A stretch of 64,000 bases of DNA from Microbacteriaceae bacterium (GCA_947486475.1 CANKTR010000001.1:1-64000); one strand, 5' to 3'; shown: positions 28,595 through 37,404, counted from the first letter of the stretch. Notes: generated by a model from the sequence alone, not told the origin. Numbers and translations: made by a program.

Positions 28595-29515
28595 TTACTG
28601 GCGAGTGACCTTGCCGCCGATTGACGCGAGCGGCTGCAGGAACGCCGGCTTCGCCATGAACCACGCCAGCACCGTGATGACGATTAGCAGCGCGAACATC
28701 GCGAGTCCGAGCCAGCCCTCGGTGTCGGTGGCGGCGTACATGTGCCCGAGGTTGCGCAGGGCGCCGGTCGTCAGGACGAGGGTGACGTGCACGATGATGA
28801 ACGCCACAAAGAAGTACATCGTCGGAAGGTGGATCGCTCGTGCTATCGCCAACGGATACATTTTGCTGATTCGCGCGCGTGGGCCGGGCCAGGCGTTGGA
28901 CATCCGGATTCCGGTGAGAATCGCGAGCGGCGCGGCGATGAAGACGACCGTGAAATACGCGAGTTGTTGCAACGAGTTGTAGTTGACCCACCCGTTTTCG
29001 TGCGGCCAGTCGAGCGAGGCGTATTGCAGTGCGGCGGAGGCCGCATTGGGGATGACGTCCCAGCTCGTCGGAACTAGCCGCGCCCACTGACCGGTGGCAA
29101 ACAGTAGAACGACGAAAATGAGTCCGTTTACCGCCCACAATACGTCGAGGGTTTGATGAAGCCACAGGTCGAGACTGATTTTGCGTGGTTCACCTTTGGT
29201 GCGGAAAAGACCGCGGTTGTTTCGGGTCCAGTAGGCCGCCGGGCGTTGGGTGGTTCTCACGAGCCAGCCCGTCCGCGCGATGAGGACGATGAAGAAGGCG
29301 TTGAGGAAGTGCTGGGCGTTGAGCCACCAGGGGAAGCCGACCGGTGTGCCGGCCGGTAACGGGGTTTCGCCCGGGTACTGCTCGAGGAACGCAATCCCCC
29401 CGTCGGATGCGCGGAACCAACGTGCGAGAAGAACCGCGGCGATGAGGAGCCCAAGACCGGCGATGATTGTCCAAACGGCGCGGCGACGGTACTCCGGTTT
29501 CAGGAGAGAGGTCAT
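28595..29515 (-). CDS. Membrane cytochrome b (b561-like) protein linked to ETF
   Basis: 306 residues with about five membrane helices and four histidines placed for two hemes: NAQHFLNAFF, LHQTLDVLW, AIHLPTMYFF and IIVHVTLVL. This resembles formate dehydrogenase gamma/cytochrome b561 proteins. The ATG overlaps the etfA stop by four bases, so it belongs to the etfB-etfA operon. It may accept electrons from ETF and pass them to the quinone pool, a role usually played by the ETF:quinone oxidoreductase, which is not seen in the window. Confidence 0.7.
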   Translation of the reverse strand: MTSLLKPEYRRRAVWTIIAGLGLLIAAVLLARWFRASDGGIAFLEQYPGETPLPAGTPVGFPWWLNAQHFLNAFFIVLIARTGWLVRTTQRPAAYWTRNNRGLFRTKGEPRKISLDLWLHQTLDVLWAVNGLIFVVLLFATGQWARLVPTSWDVIPNAASAALQYASLDWPHENGWVNYNSLQQLAYFTVVFIAAPLAILTGIRMSNAWPGPRARISKMYPLAIARAIHLPTMYFFVAFIIVHVTLVLTTGALRNLGHMYAATDTEGWLGLAMFALLIVITVLAWFMAKPAFLQPLASIGGKVTRQ

Positions 29516-30480
29516 CGACGCGACTCGATGGCCGAGATGAGCTGGGGAACAACGCTAAACACATCCCCGACGATACCGAAGTCACTGACGCCAAAGATAG
29601 CCGCATCGGCATCTTTGTTGATTGCCACAATCGTTCCCGACGTCTGCATTCCCGCACGGTGCTGAATCGCGCCCGAGATTCCCAGCGCGATATACAACTG
29701 GGGTGACACCGTCACACCCGTCTGCCCCACCTGGGTCGACGAATCGACGAATCCCGAATCAACGGCGGCGCGCGATGCTCCGACCGCGGCGCCGAGTGCA
29801 TCGGCCAGTTCTTCGACGAGAACGAATTTCTCCTCGGACTGAAGGCCTCGACCGCCGGCAACCACTCGTTCGGCGGCGCGCAGGTCGGGACGCAGTGAAT
29901 CGGACGGTAGCATCTCGACGGATTCGATTGTTGCCGTCGACGCCCCGTCAACGCTCACCGTGATCGTGCTCGTCGTGGGTTTTGCCGCCGCGGGGCGGTC
30001 GCCGCCCGCGCCCTGGCGGACGGTCAGAATTGCGAGCCCGCCTGCTACCTCGGATTCGGTGGTGTACATGCCACCAAAAATGGAGTGGGTCGCAACGACT
30101 CCGTTCGCACCCGTCGCCGTCTCAACGACATCGGCGAGCACGGTCGTGCCACGTCGAACGGCGAGTCGCCCCGCCACTTCGCGGCCATCGACCGAGTTGG
30201 GGACGACAACAGCGAGGGGGGAGTGGGCGTCGATAGCAGCGTCGAGCGCGGCCACCGCGGGAGTGACGAGAGCGGTCGCGACGTCGACACATTCGGCGAA
30301 GACGACCTGCTGTGCGCCGAGCGCACCCAAATCGCCGACGAGGTCTTTTCCCTTTCCGGGAGCGACCACGACAACCGCGACCGGAGTCCCCACGGCCGCC
30401 GCGGCAGCGAGAGTCGACCCGGCGCTGGTCGCGAGCGTGCCCGCGGGTGTCGTTTCGATGAGAGCAAGAATGGTAGGCAT
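29512..30480 (-). CDS. etfA: Electron transfer flavoprotein subunit alpha
   Basis: 322 residues. The N-terminal domain (MPTILALIETTPAG) is followed by the FAD-binding domain containing VVAGGRGLQSEEKFVLVEELADALGAAVGASRAAVDSGFV, VGQTGVTVSPQLYIALGISGAIQHRAGM and AINKDADAAIFGVSDFGIVGD. It takes electrons from acyl-CoA dehydrogenases. Nine bases separate it from etfB upstream and it overlaps the cytochrome b gene downstream. Confidence 0.96.
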   Translation of the reverse strand: MPTILALIETTPAGTLATSAGSTLAAAAAVGTPVAVVVVAPGKGKDLVGDLGALGAQQVVFAECVDVATALVTPAVAALDAAIDAHSPLAVVVPNSVDGREVAGRLAVRRGTTVLADVVETATGANGVVATHSIFGGMYTTESEVAGGLAILTVRQGAGGDRPAAAKPTTSTITVSVDGASTATIESVEMLPSDSLRPDLRAAERVVAGGRGLQSEEKFVLVEELADALGAAVGASRAAVDSGFVDSSTQVGQTGVTVSPQLYIALGISGAIQHRAGMQTSGTIVAINKDADAAIFGVSDFGIVGDVFSVVPQLISAIESRR

Positions 30481-30489
30481 TGTGTCGTC

Positions 30490-31257
30490 CTAAATCAATC
30501 GGTTGGCTACGAGGAAGTCGGCGAGTTTGTCCGCCGCCGTTCCGTCATCGGTCACGACGGTTCCCCCCGCGCGTGCGGGGCGTTCGACAGTAGAAAGCAC
30601 TCGAGAGGAACCCGCGGGCAGGTCGGCAGCGAGTTCGGCGAGGGTCATCACGGCGATCGGCTTTTTCTTCGCCCCCATGATCCCCTTGAAGGACGGGAAT
30701 CGCGCGTCGGGGTTGCTTTCGTTGACGGACACCACCGCGGGAACAGGGGCCTGTACGCGCTGACTTCCGCCGTCGATTCGACGAAATCCGTGAACGCGAC
30801 CATCGGAAACGGTGATGTCACCCAACATGCCTAGGTGGGGAACGCCCCAGTGCTCGGCGATCATCGACGGCACCACGCCGCCGCGTCCGTCGGTGGATTC
30901 ATTCCCGGCGAACACCAGATCTGCGCCGAGGGGACGAATGACCGCGGCGAGTACGGCTGCGGTCTTTGCCGAGTCTGCGCCCGCGAGCGAATCGTCACGA
31001 ACGTGAATAGCCGAGCTGCACCCCATCGCCAGCGCTTTCTTCAGCGATTCGCTCACGTCGTCCGGTGACATCGTGACCACGATCACCTCGGAGTCACCCT
31101 GTTCGTCGGCTGTGGTGAGAGCGGCTTCAATCGCCCGTTCGTTGATCTCGTCGATGACGGTGTCGGTGGCCGAACGGTCAACCCAACCGGTCGACTTATC
31201 GAGTTTGCGGTCTCCCCATGTATCGGGGACTTGCTTCATCAGTACGACGATTTTCAC
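30490..31257 (-). CDS. etfB: Electron transfer flavoprotein subunit beta
   Basis: 255 residues. It starts MKIVVLMKQVPDTWGDRKLD, with the AMP-binding segment DLVFAGNESTDGRGGVVPSMIAEHWGVPHL. GTG start with a GAGAGGA ribosome site. First gene of the etfB-etfA-cytochrome b operon. Its promoter carries a TATAAT -10 that lies inside a GntR-type motif. Confidence 0.95.
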   Translation of the reverse strand: MKIVVLMKQVPDTWGDRKLDKSTGWVDRSATDTVIDEINERAIEAALTTADEQGDSEVIVVTMSPDDVSESLKKALAMGCSSAIHVRDDSLAGADSAKTAAVLAAVIRPLGADLVFAGNESTDGRGGVVPSMIAEHWGVPHLGMLGDITVSDGRVHGFRRIDGGSQRVQAPVPAVVSVNESNPDARFPSFKGIMGAKKKPIAVMTLAELAADLPAGSSRVLSTVERPARAGGTVVTDDGTAADKLADFLVANRLI

Positions 31258-31285
31258 GGTGAAATCCTCTCATCGTTGCGCTCAA

Positions 31286-31316
31286 TATATTATATACAAA
31301 CCGTGGTGTTTGTCCA
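31286..31316 (-). promoter_or_regulatory. etfB promoter with GntR-type site
   Basis: On the minus strand TGGACA (31311-31316) and TATAAT (31289-31294) are 16 bases apart. The core TATATTATA (31286-31294, plus strand) matches the YATATTATR motif found in two other promoters around gntR. Confidence 0.55.
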
Positions 31317-31337
31317 CCCACACGGGATGCCCCGGTT

Positions 31338-32009
31338 TTATTTCTGAGCCGCGATCCGCGCGTCGATGTGGCTCGCGAGTTGCTCCGCCGCATGGTGCAC
31401 GTGCGCGGCCATCTCGCGCCTCGCCGTGTCGGCGTCACCGCGCCGGATGGCGTCGAGCACCACGGTGTGGTCGTGCGCGGTCGTTTCCGGCCACCCCGTG
31501 ATGGTCGCGTAGAACCGGCGCGGCGCATAGCGAGACACAAGCCGAATCACATTGGCCAGCCGCGGTGAATCCGCCGCGAGGTTGATGTCGCGATGGAACT
31601 GGTGGTTGAGTTCCTCCAGCGCGGTGAGGTCTCCGCGTTTCGCGGCGGCCACGAGGTCGTTGTGAATGGCATCGAGAGCGGCGACGTTCTCGGGCGTGAT
31701 GTTCTGTGCGGCACGGGCGGCGAGCTCGCCAGCGACCATCGCCTGGACAAGGAACATATCCCGAATGTCGTTTCCATCAAGTTTCGCGACCGTGAAGCCC
31801 CGGCGCGGAGCCAAATCGAGGAAACCCTCGGCGCGGAGGGCCTGGAGCGCCTCACGAGCGGGTGTGGTCGAAATCCCGAGTTCGTCCGCGACGGTCTCGG
31901 GGCGAACGGGCGCACCCGCCGGCAGGGTGCCCGAGGTGATTTGATCCCGCAGGTACGCCGCCGCGACATCGCCAAGTTGGAGTCGAATCGACCGTAGTTG
32001 TGCGCTCAT
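31338..32009 (-). CDS. GntR family regulator, FadR/FCD subfamily
   Basis: 223 residues. The N-terminal winged helix-turn-helix ends in LGISTTPAREALQALRAEGFLDLAPRRGFTVA, the GntR hallmark. The C-terminal all-helical FCD domain has the metal-binding His/Asp pattern (ELNHQFHRDINLAADSPRL, then TAHDHTVVLDAI). FCD regulators sense organic acids or acyl compounds. It is divergent from the acyl-CoA dehydrogenase, and YATATTATR motifs lie in its own promoter and in those of its two neighbours. TTAGGAG precedes the ATG. Confidence 0.88.
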   Translation of the reverse strand: MSAQLRSIRLQLGDVAAAYLRDQITSGTLPAGAPVRPETVADELGISTTPAREALQALRAEGFLDLAPRRGFTVAKLDGNDIRDMFLVQAMVAGELAARAAQNITPENVAALDAIHNDLVAAAKRGDLTALEELNHQFHRDINLAADSPRLANVIRLVSRYAPRRFYATITGWPETTAHDHTVVLDAIRRGDADTARREMAAHVHHAAEQLASHIDARIAAQK

Positions 32010-32072
32010 GCCTAACTCGACTCCTAACGGGTGGTGGATGGCCGAGCGGGAAACGATCGACTATGCATTCCA

Positions 32073-32081
32073 CATAATATG
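32073..32081 (-). promoter_or_regulatory. GntR-type site in the gntR promoter
   Basis: Minus-strand CATATTATG, a perfect CATA-T-TATG inverted repeat that also contains a TATTAT -10-like hexamer for gntR. Confidence 0.45.
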
Positions 32082-32148
32082 CGCACGACCCCGTCGGCGC
32101 ACAGAGGCCGGTGTCCGTCGATCCCGGCGCTGAGAATTCTCGTCGTCC

Positions 32149-32161
32149 ACATATATTATGT
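32149..32161 (+). promoter_or_regulatory. Leaderless promoter and GntR-type site of the acyl-CoA dehydrogenase
   Basis: ACATATATTATGT (ACATA and TATGT arms) contains the YATATTATR core at 32152-32160. The -10 TATTAT (32154-32159) is followed by exactly six bases and then ATG 32166. Confidence 0.55.
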
Positions 32162-32165
32162 ATTT

Positions 32166-33320
32166 ATGAATACTTCTCTTAATGATGACGAACAAATGCT
32201 CGTGGACACTGTCCGAGCCTTTATTGACCGCGATGTAAAGCCGACCGTGAACGAGGTCGAACACTCCAACGAGTACCCCGAAGCCTGGATCGAAGCCATG
32301 AAAGAGATGGGAATCTTTGGTCTCGCCGTTCCCGAAGAGTACGACGGACTGCCCATTTCGATGCAGGCCTACGTTCACGTGACCGAAGAGCTCGCGCGCG
32401 GATGGATGAGCCTTTCCGGCGCGATGGGCGGACACACGGTTGTGGCGAAGTTGCTCACCCTCTACGGCACCGACGAACAGAAGCAGAAATACCTTCCGCT
32501 AATGGCGACCGGTGAACTCCGTGCAACGATGGCGCTGACCGAACCGAACGGTGGAAGCGACCTGCAGGCCATCACGACAACGGCCAAGGCCGACGGAAAC
32601 GACCTCGTGATCAACGGGTCCAAAACATGGATCTCGAACGTTCGACGCAGTGGACTGGTCGCCGTTCTTCTCAAGACCGACCCGGCCGCTGAACCCCGCC
32701 ACACCGGAATGTCGATCGTGTTGGTCGAACCGGGAGCCGGCTTCAGCATTTCCCGCGACCTGCCGAAACTTGGATACAAGGGAATCGAGTCGTGTGAAAT
32801 TTCGTTCGACGGATATCGCACTCCCGCAGCGCAGATTCTGGGCGGGGAACCCGGTAAAGGCTTCGCACAGTTCATGAAGGGGCTCGAAGTGGGTCGGATC
32901 CAGGTGGCCGCGCGGTCTCTCGGAGTGGCGAGTGCGGCGCTCGAAGACTCGCTCAAGTACGCGCAAGAGCGCGAAACGTTCGGCAAGCCGATTTGGAAAC
33001 ACCAGTCAATCGGCAATTACCTCGCCGAGATGGCGACGAAACTCACCGCGGCTCGTCAACTCACGTTGTTTGCCGCGGCGAAATACGAGAGCGGCGAACG
33101 CTGTGACATGGAGGCGGGAATGGCCAAACTGTTCGCGTCAGAAATCGCCGAACAAATCGCGCTCGACGCGATTCGCATCCACGGCGGATACGGGTACTCG
33201 ACCGAATACAACGTCGAGCGCTACTATCGCGATGCGCCGCTCATGATCGTCGGCGAAGGCACCAACGAAATCCAAAAGAACGTCATCGCGGCGCAACTCG
33301 TCGCGCGCGGCGGTCTCTAA
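32166..33320 (+). CDS. Acyl-CoA dehydrogenase
   Basis: 384 residues from ATG 32166; the frame is open upstream but the extension is unconserved and crosses the promoter. Motifs: MALTEPNGGSDLQAI (FAD binding), KTWISNVRRSG, YAQERETFGKPIWKHQSI and IRIHGGYGYSTEYNVERYYRDAPL containing the catalytic Glu region. It oxidises an acyl-CoA and gives electrons to ETF, encoded close by. The chain length or branching of the substrate cannot be told. It is followed by gabD at 28 bases. Confidence 0.94.
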   Translation: MNTSLNDDEQMLVDTVRAFIDRDVKPTVNEVEHSNEYPEAWIEAMKEMGIFGLAVPEEYDGLPISMQAYVHVTEELARGWMSLSGAMGGHTVVAKLLTLYGTDEQKQKYLPLMATGELRATMALTEPNGGSDLQAITTTAKADGNDLVINGSKTWISNVRRSGLVAVLLKTDPAAEPRHTGMSIVLVEPGAGFSISRDLPKLGYKGIESCEISFDGYRTPAAQILGGEPGKGFAQFMKGLEVGRIQVAARSLGVASAALEDSLKYAQERETFGKPIWKHQSIGNYLAEMATKLTAARQLTLFAAAKYESGERCDMEAGMAKLFASEIAEQIALDAIRIHGGYGYSTEYNVERYYRDAPLMIVGEGTNEIQKNVIAAQLVARGGL

Positions 33321-33348
33321 CCACCCGAGTCAGCGAAAAGGAATCACC

Positions 33349-34827
33349 ATGTCGTATTTCGAACCCGATGCGGACCTGTTGGCCGCATCCGACGCAGCAC
33401 TCGCCAGCGTCAACGTCTCTCGACTTCTTCCCGCGGCGGAGACCTTCGAGGTGCACGACCCCGCCACCGAAGAGGTGATCGGACGCCTCCCGAACCACAC
33501 TCCCGACGACGCACTCGTGGCGTTGTCGAAAGCGGATGCGGCGGGAAAGGAATGGGCCAAAGCGAGCCCGCGTCGACGCTCGGACGTGCTCCACGCGGTC
33601 TACGCGAAGTTGATTGAGCACAAGGACACGTTGGCGTACATCATTTCGCGCGAGATGGGCAAGCCCCTCGCCGAGGGCTATGCCGAAGTGCAGTATTCGG
33701 CGGATTACGTTCGCTGGTTCGCCGAAGAGGCGCTTCGCGCGCAGGGGCTCTACCGGGATTCGCCCGCGGGGGACGCGACCATCCTCGTGCGCCGCGGTCC
33801 CATCGGAAACGCGGTGCTCATCGCTCCGTGGAACTTCCCGATGGCGATGGCGACGCGCAAGATCGCGCCGGCGCTCGCCGCCGGATGTGCGTGTGTGGTC
33901 AAGCCCGCCGCACTGACCCCGCTGACCACCGTCGTCGTCTTGGACCTCATGATTCAGGCGGGTGTCCCCGAAGACCTCGTCCAGGTCATCACCACAACCA
34001 ACTCCCCGGGGTTCTCGAGCACGCTCCTCGCTGACCAGCGTGTGCGCAAAATCTCGTTCACCGGTTCGACGCCCGTCGGCAGCACCCTCATGGCACTCGC
34101 GGCACGGAACATCGTCAAGAGCTCGATGGAACTGGGCGGAAACGCTCCTCTGCTCGTATTCGACGACGCTGACCTCGATCGTGCAGTCGAGGGCGCGATT
34201 CTCGCGAAGATGCGTAACGGTGGTCAGACCTGTGTCGCGGCGAACCGCATGTTCGTGCAAAACGGAATCGCCGACGCATTTGTCGAGAAGTTCACGGCCG
34301 CGATGGCGGCGCACAATCTCGGAAACGCGATGAATAAGGACGTGACGCTCGGGCCAGTGATTGACGACCGCGCGGTGAAACGACTGCAGCTCCTCGTCGA
34401 CGACGCGGTCGCCAAGGGCGCGACACTGCTGACGGGCGGGAAGTCCCCCGACCGCAAGGGTCACTACTTCGAGCCGACGGTGCTCGACAACGTCCCCGCG
34501 AACGCCGACATCATGACGACCGAGATCTTCGGACCGATCGCCGCCATCACACGATTCTCGACTCAGGCTGAGGTCATCGAGAAGGCGAACGACACCGAGT
34601 TCGGACTCGCCGCATTCGTGTTCACCCAAGACCTCGACCGTGCCATCAACGTTGCCGAGGCGCTCGAGACGGGGATGGTCGGAATCAACAACGGTCTGCT
34701 CTCCAACGTCGCGGCTCCCTTCGGCGGAGTCAAGGCTTCCGGTACGGGTCGCGAAGGTGGTGCCGAAGGCCTCGACGAGTACCAAGAGATTCGCTACTTC
34801 ACGATGAAGCGTCGCGAAACCGAATAA
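33349..34827 (+). CDS. gabD: Succinate-semialdehyde dehydrogenase (NADP-dependent type)
   Basis: 492 residues. Aldehyde dehydrogenase with WNFPMAMATRKIAPALAAGCACVVKPA, catalytic Glu in SMELGGNAP and catalytic Cys in NGGQTCVAANR. The GabD-like features are VASPFGGVK-type VAAPFGGVKASGTGREGGAEGLDEYQE. Succinate semialdehyde is the end product of homoprotocatechuate and of putrescine/GABA breakdown, so it fits both routes suggested in the island. AAAGGAA precedes the ATG. The stop codon opens the dispersed repeat copy 2. Confidence 0.82.
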   Translation: MSYFEPDADLLAASDAALASVNVSRLLPAAETFEVHDPATEEVIGRLPNHTPDDALVALSKADAAGKEWAKASPRRRSDVLHAVYAKLIEHKDTLAYIISREMGKPLAEGYAEVQYSADYVRWFAEEALRAQGLYRDSPAGDATILVRRGPIGNAVLIAPWNFPMAMATRKIAPALAAGCACVVKPAALTPLTTVVVLDLMIQAGVPEDLVQVITTTNSPGFSSTLLADQRVRKISFTGSTPVGSTLMALAARNIVKSSMELGGNAPLLVFDDADLDRAVEGAILAKMRNGGQTCVAANRMFVQNGIADAFVEKFTAAMAAHNLGNAMNKDVTLGPVIDDRAVKRLQLLVDDAVAKGATLLTGGKSPDRKGHYFEPTVLDNVPANADIMTTEIFGPIAAITRFSTQAEVIEKANDTEFGLAAFVFTQDLDRAINVAEALETGMVGINNGLLSNVAAPFGGVKASGTGREGGAEGLDEYQEIRYFTMKRRETE

Positions 34828-34843
34828 CTACGGATCAGACGGT
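34825..34843 (+). repeat. Short dispersed repeat at a stop codon, copy 2
   Basis: TAACTACGGATCAGACGGT starting at the gabD stop codon, 18/19 identical to 18459-18477. The overlapping 17-mer starting ATCAGACGGTTG (34834-34850) is also 16/17 identical to 19283-19299, at the 3' end of the GATase. Confidence 0.5.
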
Positions 34844-34855
34844 TGAGGCCCCAAA

Positions 34856-34904
34856 CCCGCAAAGAGGAAAACTGTTTCGGTCTTGCGGGGACCGTGTCGC
34901 TTTT
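34856..34904 (+). terminator. Possible terminator after gabD
   Basis: CCCGCAA (34856-34862) pairs with TTGCGGG (34883-34889), extended by AGA/TCT with one bulge. A CTTTT run follows at about 34900. It may also serve the convergent YCII gene. Confidence 0.4.
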
Positions 34905-34911
34905 GAGAGAA

Positions 34912-35193
34912 CTAGTTCCCGAGGAACGGCCGCAGTTCGACCGCGCGGTTGCACGCGGCGGAGCCCTCCGCCGCGAGGGCCTCAGCTTCTTCTCGTGACT
35001 CGGTTTGAATAATCCAGAAACCACTCATGTATTCGCCGCCAGCAGTAACAAGAGTTTTTGCTGGTTCCAACCCGGCAGCCATGATGAAGTGTCCGTTTTC
35101 GTGCAGCTTCGCATTGAAAGCGTCGATGGTCTCCATCTCGTCTGCGCTGCCCGTGTTGACCGCTGTGTCGATGACCGCAATCAAAAATTTCAT
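34912..35193 (-). CDS. YCII-related domain protein
   Basis: 93 residues from ATG 35193 with GGGG six bases upstream. Ferredoxin-like fold of the YCII/DGPF family: MKFLIAVIDT, then AFNAKLHENGHFIMAAGLEPAKTLVTAGG with the conserved His, then GFWIIQTESREEAEALAAEG. Biochemical role of the family is poorly defined. It is the last gene of a ligase-amidotransferase operon, 15 bases after its neighbour. Confidence 0.8.
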   Translation of the reverse strand: MKFLIAVIDTAVNTGSADEMETIDAFNAKLHENGHFIMAAGLEPAKTLVTAGGEYMSGFWIIQTESREEAEALAAEGSAACNRAVELRPFLGN

Positions 35194-35208
35194 GCTGTGC
35201 CCCACGAC

Positions 35209-35928
35209 TTAGGCGTGAACGACGGGCTCGACCTCGAGAAACCAGTCGATCAGTTCGCGACCGTGGCGTTGGGCGGTCTGACCGCCCTCGCTCCACTGAC
35301 GTCGGAACTCGTCGGGATTGAGTTTGCCGACGAGTTCGTCGCCGCCGACGCGCAGCCACTCCTCCATGAGTTCGGTGGTGACTTCCGGGTGGAACTGGAC
35401 TCCGAGGGAATTGCCCGATTTGAACACCTGGGGCGCCATCTCGTTTTCGGCGAGAACCTCGACGTCGGCGGGGAGTTCGACCTTGTCGTTGTGCCACGAG
35501 AACCACGGTCCGGTCGCCACGGGGCACGACTCAGTGGTCGTGAAACTGATCATTCCCGCTTCGATCGCCGGTGCCTTGACCGTCTTTCCGCCGAGCACTT
35601 CGGCCAACAGCTGCGCACCGAAACAGATGCCGAGGAAGGGGGTGCCACGGTCGCGGATTTCGCGGATGAAATCCATTTCCTTTTCAACCCAGGCGCGCGT
35701 TCGTTCGTCGTAGGCGTGGGTGAACGACCCGAAAATGATGACCGAATCAATACCGCCGAGGGACGGAAAATCGACGTTCGCCGGGAGGAACCCGTCGTGA
35801 CCCGGGGTGGCGTCCAGCACGGAGTGGTGAACGACCGTGTGCCCCAACTCCTCGAGGTAGCCGGCCATGTAGCCGTAATCCGTCGCGACGGTTTCTTCGT
35901 GCGTGACGAGGAGGATGGTTTTGGCCAT
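35209..35928 (-). CDS. Class I glutamine amidotransferase-like hydrolase
   Basis: 239 residues from ATG 35928. GATase class I fold: GIDSVIIFGSFTHAYDE, nucleophile in FLGICFGAQLLAEVLGG, His-Glu in LGVQFHPEVTTELMEEWL. The frame is open to 36333, but that part is a shadow of the ligase gene. Immediately downstream of a glutamine-synthetase-like ligase, so it likely hydrolyses a gamma-glutamyl amide at the end of the pathway. An alternative is amidotransfer to an unseen synthase. Confidence 0.85.
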   Translation of the reverse strand: MAKTILLVTHEETVATDYGYMAGYLEELGHTVVHHSVLDATPGHDGFLPANVDFPSLGGIDSVIIFGSFTHAYDERTRAWVEKEMDFIREIRDRGTPFLGICFGAQLLAEVLGGKTVKAPAIEAGMISFTTTESCPVATGPWFSWHNDKVELPADVEVLAENEMAPQVFKSGNSLGVQFHPEVTTELMEEWLRVGGDELVGKLNPDEFRRQWSEGGQTAQRHGRELIDWFLEVEPVVHA

Positions 35929-35948
35929 GGTGCTGTGTCTATTCTGTG

Positions 35949-37292
35949 TTAGAGGACGTCGCGATAGCGCTGGGTTTCCCAGTCTGTCACCCAGGACGCA
36001 AACGCGGCCATTTCGTTCTGCTGCATGATCGTGAAGTTTTCGACGAAGTCGTCGCCAAAAACCTTTCGGTTCCAATCGCTCGACGCGAAGTTCGCGAGCG
36101 AGTCGCGCATCGATGTTGCGAATCGCGGCAGGCTCTCGTCGACGTGCGGGTCGCCGGTCGACTGCGGTTGAAGGGGGTAGTCGGTTCGCAGTCCGTCGAG
36201 CCCCGCCTGCAGGTAACCCTGCGCGACGAGGTAGGGGTTGGAATCGGCGGCAGCCCACCGAATCTCGAGCCGGGTTCCCGGCCCTTGGTGGGTGATGCAC
36301 CGCACTCCGACCATGCGGTTGTCGAGTCCCCAACAGACCTGCGTCGGCGAGAACGAATAGTCGACGATGCGCTTGTAGTCGTTGATTGTCGGCTGCGCGA
36401 TGATCTGGAGTTCGAGGTTGTGCCGGAGCACGCCGGCAAGGTACTTGCGCATCACGTCGGAGTGAACGGCGTGGTCGCTGTCCTCGGACGCGAAGACGTT
36501 CGTGCCGTCGAGGTTGGTGAGGCTCTGGTGAACGTGCATCCCGGAGCCAGCGCCGCCGTTGATCGGCTTGGCCATGAAGGTCGCGTGTAATCCGTTCTGG
36601 CGCGCCACGCGACGAACGATGTGGCGGAACAGAATGGTCTTGTCCATCATCGTTAGGGCGTCGTCGTAGACGACGTTGATTTCGACCTGCGACGGACCGT
36701 ACTCGACGTTGCTCGCCTCGACCGCGATTCCGGTTCGGTGCAGTGCGTGGCGGATGCCGCCAATCACACCTTCGAGTTCGTCGGCACGATCCATGGAATA
36801 GCAGTACGCCTGGTCGCTGATGGGGTTCCAGTTCTCGTCGAACAGGTGGAATTCAAGTTCGGTCGCCATGTTGATGAGGTAACCCATCTCACGGAATTCG
36901 GCGACGGTCTTTTTGAGCATCCCGCGACCGTCCATCGTGATGGGTTCCTCGGTGTGACCATCGACCATGTCGCACATGACCGATGCCATGCCCTCTTCCC
37001 AGCCCGCGATGCGGAACGAATCGAGGTCGGGAACCGCCTTCATATCGGGAGCGCCCATGTCACGCTCGAACCACGGGGTGGCCTCGACGTCGGACCGGAA
37101 GTTCCACGAGAATGCGACGGCAGAAATAGCGAAGCCGGCGCCGGACAGGAATTGTTCGATCGGAAGTCGCTTTCCGCGCGGCAGACCCCACGTGTCGGTG
37201 AAGATGCACTCGACGGTGTGGATATTGTTCGCCTTGATGATCGCGGCACAATCCGCCATCGTGACCGGCTTTTTCTCAGTGCGTGCTGGCAT
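35949..37292 (-). CDS. Glutamine synthetase family protein (gamma-glutamylamide synthetase-like), copy 1
   Basis: 447 residues. GS-type catalytic motifs: ATELEFHLFDENW (metal ligands), EYGPSQVEINV, FMAKPINGGAGSGMHVHQSL (ATP site) and a degenerate adenylylation-free C terminus. The N-terminal beta-grasp reads VECIFTDTWGLPRGKRLP. True GlnA proteins have a longer, different N terminus; this matches PuuA/IpuC/GlnA3-type ligases that join glutamate to amines. First gene of a three-gene operon with the GATase and YCII protein. GAGGA precedes the ATG. Confidence 0.85.
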   Translation of the reverse strand: MPARTEKKPVTMADCAAIIKANNIHTVECIFTDTWGLPRGKRLPIEQFLSGAGFAISAVAFSWNFRSDVEATPWFERDMGAPDMKAVPDLDSFRIAGWEEGMASVMCDMVDGHTEEPITMDGRGMLKKTVAEFREMGYLINMATELEFHLFDENWNPISDQAYCYSMDRADELEGVIGGIRHALHRTGIAVEASNVEYGPSQVEINVVYDDALTMMDKTILFRHIVRRVARQNGLHATFMAKPINGGAGSGMHVHQSLTNLDGTNVFASEDSDHAVHSDVMRKYLAGVLRHNLELQIIAQPTINDYKRIVDYSFSPTQVCWGLDNRMVGVRCITHQGPGTRLEIRWAAADSNPYLVAQGYLQAGLDGLRTDYPLQPQSTGDPHVDESLPRFATSMRDSLANFASSDWNRKVFGDDFVENFTIMQQNEMAAFASWVTDWETQRYRDVL

Positions 37293-37328
37293 GGTTCCTC
37301 ATCTTTGAGTGACGTATCCAAGTATCGG

Positions 37329-37344
37329 ATATACAATATTTTAT
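37329..37344 (-). promoter_or_regulatory. AT-rich shared motif upstream of ligase copy 1
   Basis: ATATACAATATTTTAT, 14/16 identical to 41581-41596 upstream of the permease. The AATATT centre gives it dyad symmetry. It lies 37 bases upstream of the ligase start and about 60 bases from the divergent alcohol dehydrogenase. Confidence 0.45.
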
Positions 37345-37404
37345 AGAGTAGCCGAGGCGTTCACCGCCAGCAACTGCTCTCCGACATCTCAGCGTGGAGG
37401 TCCC

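Noticed and set aside
32031..32165. N-terminal extension of the acyl-CoA dehydrogenase
   Set aside because: It would translate the promoter and operator region, and residues there are unlike the family.
35929..36333. N-terminal extension of the GATase
   Set aside because: It is a shadow frame of the GS-like gene; the GATase fold begins at ATG 35928.
37305..37330. Possible seventh MarR-type site between ligase 1 and the alcohol dehydrogenase
   Set aside because: CTTGGA fits one half-site end, but the other half fails at most positions of the consensus.
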